NCBI GenBank assembly: GCA_009773155.1
Contig: WOVA01000011.1
Coordinates: forward strand, 1 to 61,351
Direction of reading: 5' to 3'
DNA: 61,351 nt
From: Elusimicrobiota bacterium
GTDB taxonomy: Bacteria > Elusimicrobiota > Elusimicrobia > Elusimicrobiales > UBA9959
The notes beneath the pieces were generated by a model. The model searched no databases. It saw only the letters and a list, made by a program, of their open reading frames with translations, and was not told the DNA's origin. Numbering within the stretch: position 1 is the first letter of the stretch; each line of letters begins with the position of its first letter. The position numbers were made by a program, and so were the translations under genes. Shown in pieces: positions 59,529 to 61,351 of the stretch.

Positions 59529-60572
59529 CTATTTGGCCACGGAGCCCAGGTAACCGCCGGTGCGGGCGTCCACGAAATATTCCGTCGAGCCGCAGGTGAC
59601 GGCCCAGACGAAGCCGGACCCGGCGACCGGGCATTCGCCGTGCCGGTAGTTCTTGAGGCGCATAGTGGAACCGCTCAGCCCCTTGCAGGCCTCCCTGGGC
59701 AGTGCCGCCGCGGCGATGTCGCTGTCCTTGAAATCCGCGGGCAAATCCAGCATGCCGGCCAGGGCGTTGCGTCCCTCATAGTCCACGCCCCGGTGCATGG
59801 TCTTGTTGTTGCAGCCGCTGAGCGAGGCGTAGGTCTTCATCTGCGGGGAGTAGAAGATGAACCACCAGCCGTCCATCTCGTCCAGGCACTTGGCGCTGCC
59901 GGTCCTGTCGGTTATGGCTTCCACCATGCGCAGTTGCGCGCCCGGATACTTTTCGCCGACCGCGTCCACGGCCACTTTATAGTATTTGGCGGCGGCGTCG
60001 CGGCCCTTAACGAACTTCTCCCCGGCCTTGGCGCCCCCGGGCGCGGAGGCGGCGGGAGCCTCGCCCCATTTCTTCTCCCCGTCGGCCGACACAAAAACGC
60101 TTTTCCTTCCCTTTGAAACCTTCCAGTAGAAACCGTCCGGCCTGTCGCCTTCGCCCTTGTAATAGGCGAAACGCATCAGGCTGTCGCGCTTTTTAGAGGG
60201 GGCCGCGGCGCCGTAAACCTTCTCCGCGGCGGCGGGGCTGTCCGCGAAAGAACCGGGCAGCTCTATGACGGTCTCCTTCGTCGTGTCATAAGGCCGGTGG
60301 GCGGCGTAATTGAGCACCGTCCGGGCGCAGGCGTTGACCGTCGCCCAGCCCGCGCCGCGCGAGTAGAATTTGTACTTCCAGGTATTGGCGAAAGAGCGCT
60401 TGCCGCACGGGATGTCGCCTGCCTCGTCCGCGAAAGCCTCTATCTCCACCAGCCGGAACGAGGCGTCGCGCAGTTCCGCCGCGCCCATCGCCGCCCCCAT
60501 GCCTTCCCGCGCCGAAGCGGCCCAGGCCGCCGGCGCGGCCAGCATGATAAAAGCGAACAGGAAATGCCTCAT
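59529..60572 (-). CDS. exported protein with two copies of an uncharacterised domain
   Basis: A 347-residue protein with a signal peptide (MRHFLFAFIMLAAPAAWA). The mature part appears to be an internal duplication of about 150 residues. Copy 1 has GDIPCGKRSFANTWKYKFYS, NACARTVLNY, LPGSFADS and YWKVSKGRKSVFVSADG. Copy 2 has GSAKCLDEMDGWWFIFYSPQ, SGCNNKTMHRG, LPADFKDSD and FVWAVTCGSTEYFVDARTGG. Matching cysteines in each copy suggest a disulphide. The last element resembles a PepSY-type strand. The function is unknown. Confidence 0.75.
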   Translation of the reverse strand: MRHFLFAFIMLAAPAAWAASAREGMGAAMGAAELRDASFRLVEIEAFADEAGDIPCGKRSFANTWKYKFYSRGAGWATVNACARTVLNYAAHRPYDTTKETVIELPGSFADSPAAAEKVYGAAAPSKKRDSLMRFAYYKGEGDRPDGFYWKVSKGRKSVFVSADGEKKWGEAPAASAPGGAKAGEKFVKGRDAAAKYYKVAVDAVGEKYPGAQLRMVEAITDRTGSAKCLDEMDGWWFIFYSPQMKTYASLSGCNNKTMHRGVDYEGRNALAGMLDLPADFKDSDIAAAALPREACKGLSGSTMRLKNYRHGECPVAGSGFVWAVTCGSTEYFVDARTGGYLGSVAK

Positions 60573-60586
60573 AACGATCCCGGGGC

Positions 60587-61174
60587 TCAGCCGCGCTTTT
60601 CGAGAGCGGCGCGTATAGCCTTGAGCTCCGCCAGTATCCGGTCCTGCGTATCTCCGGGCGCCGCCCTTTCCGCCTCAACCGGGCGCGGCGCGGAGCCGGC
60701 CCGGGTCTTCACCCGCGTCATTATCGCCTCACGCACGCCCTCCAGGTTGCGCACCCCCATAAAAGCCAGCTCGGCCATGCCGCCCTGCGCGCCGCCGGCC
60801 CCCGCGGTCTGCACGTGCACGCTGCCGACGCCGTACATGCGCTGTACCGGCCCCTGCGTTATATCGACATTGGTGACCTTGGAATAGGGGACGGTCACGC
60901 GCCTCTTCCAGAAAACGCCGGAGTTGCAGCGGATGGCGTCGTCGTCTATCGAATATTCCAGCGACCTGTAAAAGGCGGGGATCCAGATGGCCAGCAGGAA
61001 GGCGATCAGCAGGAACAGCCCCATGAACAGCGGGATTATCACCGTGCCGGGCGGATCGACCTCCGCGAACATGAGCACCGCCGCAAGAACGGCCGCCGGT
61101 ATGAATACCGGCGTCATGTAAATATAGAAAAGGCTCTTCAGCTCTTTCTCGGGCTTTATGTCTATTATTTCCAT
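60587..61174 (-). CDS. bacterial PH-domain (bPH2, YdbS-like) membrane protein
   Basis: A 195-residue protein with two membrane helices near the N-terminus (LFYIYMTPVFIPAAVLAAVLMF, then an IIPLFMGLFLLIAFLLAIWI stretch). A PH-like domain typical of bPH2 proteins follows (YSIDDDAIRCNSGVFWKRRVTVPYSKVTNVDITQGPVQRMYGVGSVHVQTAG). The helical charged C-terminus ends LAELKAIRAALEKRG. I chose ATG 61174, which has GGAGG upstream, over the frame start at 61213. It lies 14 nt before the duplicated-domain protein on the same strand. Confidence 0.85.
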   Translation of the reverse strand: MEIIDIKPEKELKSLFYIYMTPVFIPAAVLAAVLMFAEVDPPGTVIIPLFMGLFLLIAFLLAIWIPAFYRSLEYSIDDDAIRCNSGVFWKRRVTVPYSKVTNVDITQGPVQRMYGVGSVHVQTAGAGGAQGGMAELAFMGVRNLEGVREAIMTRVKTRAGSAPRPVEAERAAPGDTQDRILAELKAIRAALEKRG

Positions 61175-61253
61175 TTTCCCCTCCGCTTTCGCTCCGCTCC
61201 CATATGATAACAAAAACCGGCCCGGGCGACCGCGAGCCTCAGCGAGCCCGCGA

Positions 61254-61351
61254 ATCGGGTAGGAGGCGGGTGATTAGTTCACCCGCCGTCCTCCCACACC
61301 ACCGTACGTGCCGTTCGGCATACGGCGGTTCGGAAGTCTTCAGAGACCGAC
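61254..61351 (-). mobile_element. 3' end of a group II intron (domains V and VI), truncated by the window edge
   Basis: Read on the minus strand, 61331-61297 folds as a domain V hairpin: GAACCGCCGTATGCC, a short loop, then GGCACGTACGGTGG, with the typical bulged stem. Domain VI follows as GGCGGGTGA / TCACCCGCC around a loop with a candidate branch-point A. The intron ends CCTACCCGAT at 61254. Any maturase gene would lie beyond the right edge. The flanking exon at 61199-61253 holds no gene that I can see. Confidence 0.75.

Overview
The window is a dense, high-GC bacterial chromosome segment (about 40 protein genes, no rRNA or tRNA seen). The gene set (SerS, MetK, PyrB, RimO, SucCD, Sec signal peptides, a lipoprotein) and intrinsic terminators are bacterial and suggest a diderm. 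Isoleucine ATA codons are unusually common for such a GC-rich genome. The taxon cannot be fixed from sequence alone. Elusimicrobiota, or a myxobacterium-like lineage, would fit the PUFA-synthase layout; this is inference.

Layout: (1) 1-4530, an IS-end-like remnant, then sucC-sucD-corA-like-rimO on the plus strand. (2) 4594-5427, a secreted trypsin-type protease on the minus strand. (3) 5594-25131, one plus-strand unit of seven genes: a complete polyunsaturated fatty acid (PUFA) synthase set (pfaD-pfaA-pfaC, in the pfa1-2-3 order and domain layout known from myxobacteria) running by 4-nt overlaps into a complete long-chain olefin pathway (oleA-oleB-oleC-oleD), closed by a strong terminator. 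The simplest reading is a dedicated pathway in which the PUFA synthase feeds OleA and the product is a polyunsaturated very-long-chain hydrocarbon. (4) 25200-34299, a minus-strand housekeeping block (metallopeptidase, ZupT, TPR protein, SerS, a small exported protein, a REC-CheC protein, MetK, a phosphohexomutase, glycerate kinase). (5) 34332-39081, a plus-strand run (radical SAM, a membrane-anchored CBM48 protein, a secreted protein with a glucodextranase-C-like end, Nif3-like, a lipoprotein). (6) 39145-50765, a minus-strand trehalose/alpha-glucan operon (MFS, TreS-maltokinase fusion, TreZ, GH57-DUF3536, TreY). (7) 50863-61174, a DUF2157/GDYXXLXY pair, PyrB, an atypical zinc-finger SDR, a large unknown exported protein, a cyclase-RDD fusion, a frameshifted small gene, a duplicated-domain exported protein and a bPH2 protein. 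(8) The right edge holds domains V-VI of a group II intron on the minus strand.

The most unusual feature is a family of short palindromes that begin GGGGAC and end GTCCCC. Fifteen copies of a 27-bp member (arms GGGGACACCAT / ATGGTGTCCCC, 5-nt loop) occur here. Fourteen lie inside coding sequence as in-frame, stop-free insertions, and 13 of those 14 are read in the same frame, giving GDTM(R/P)HGVP peptides. Nine copies are in the pfa-ole genes. A second 51-bp element is inserted in-frame into pfaA (inside one of the palindromes) and, inverted, into pfaC. Two longer palindromes with the same GGGGAC/GTCCCC ends cover the rimO start and the divergent promoter region at 50.8 kb. The architecture resembles Rickettsia palindromic elements or REP/REPIN systems, but I know of no description of this family.
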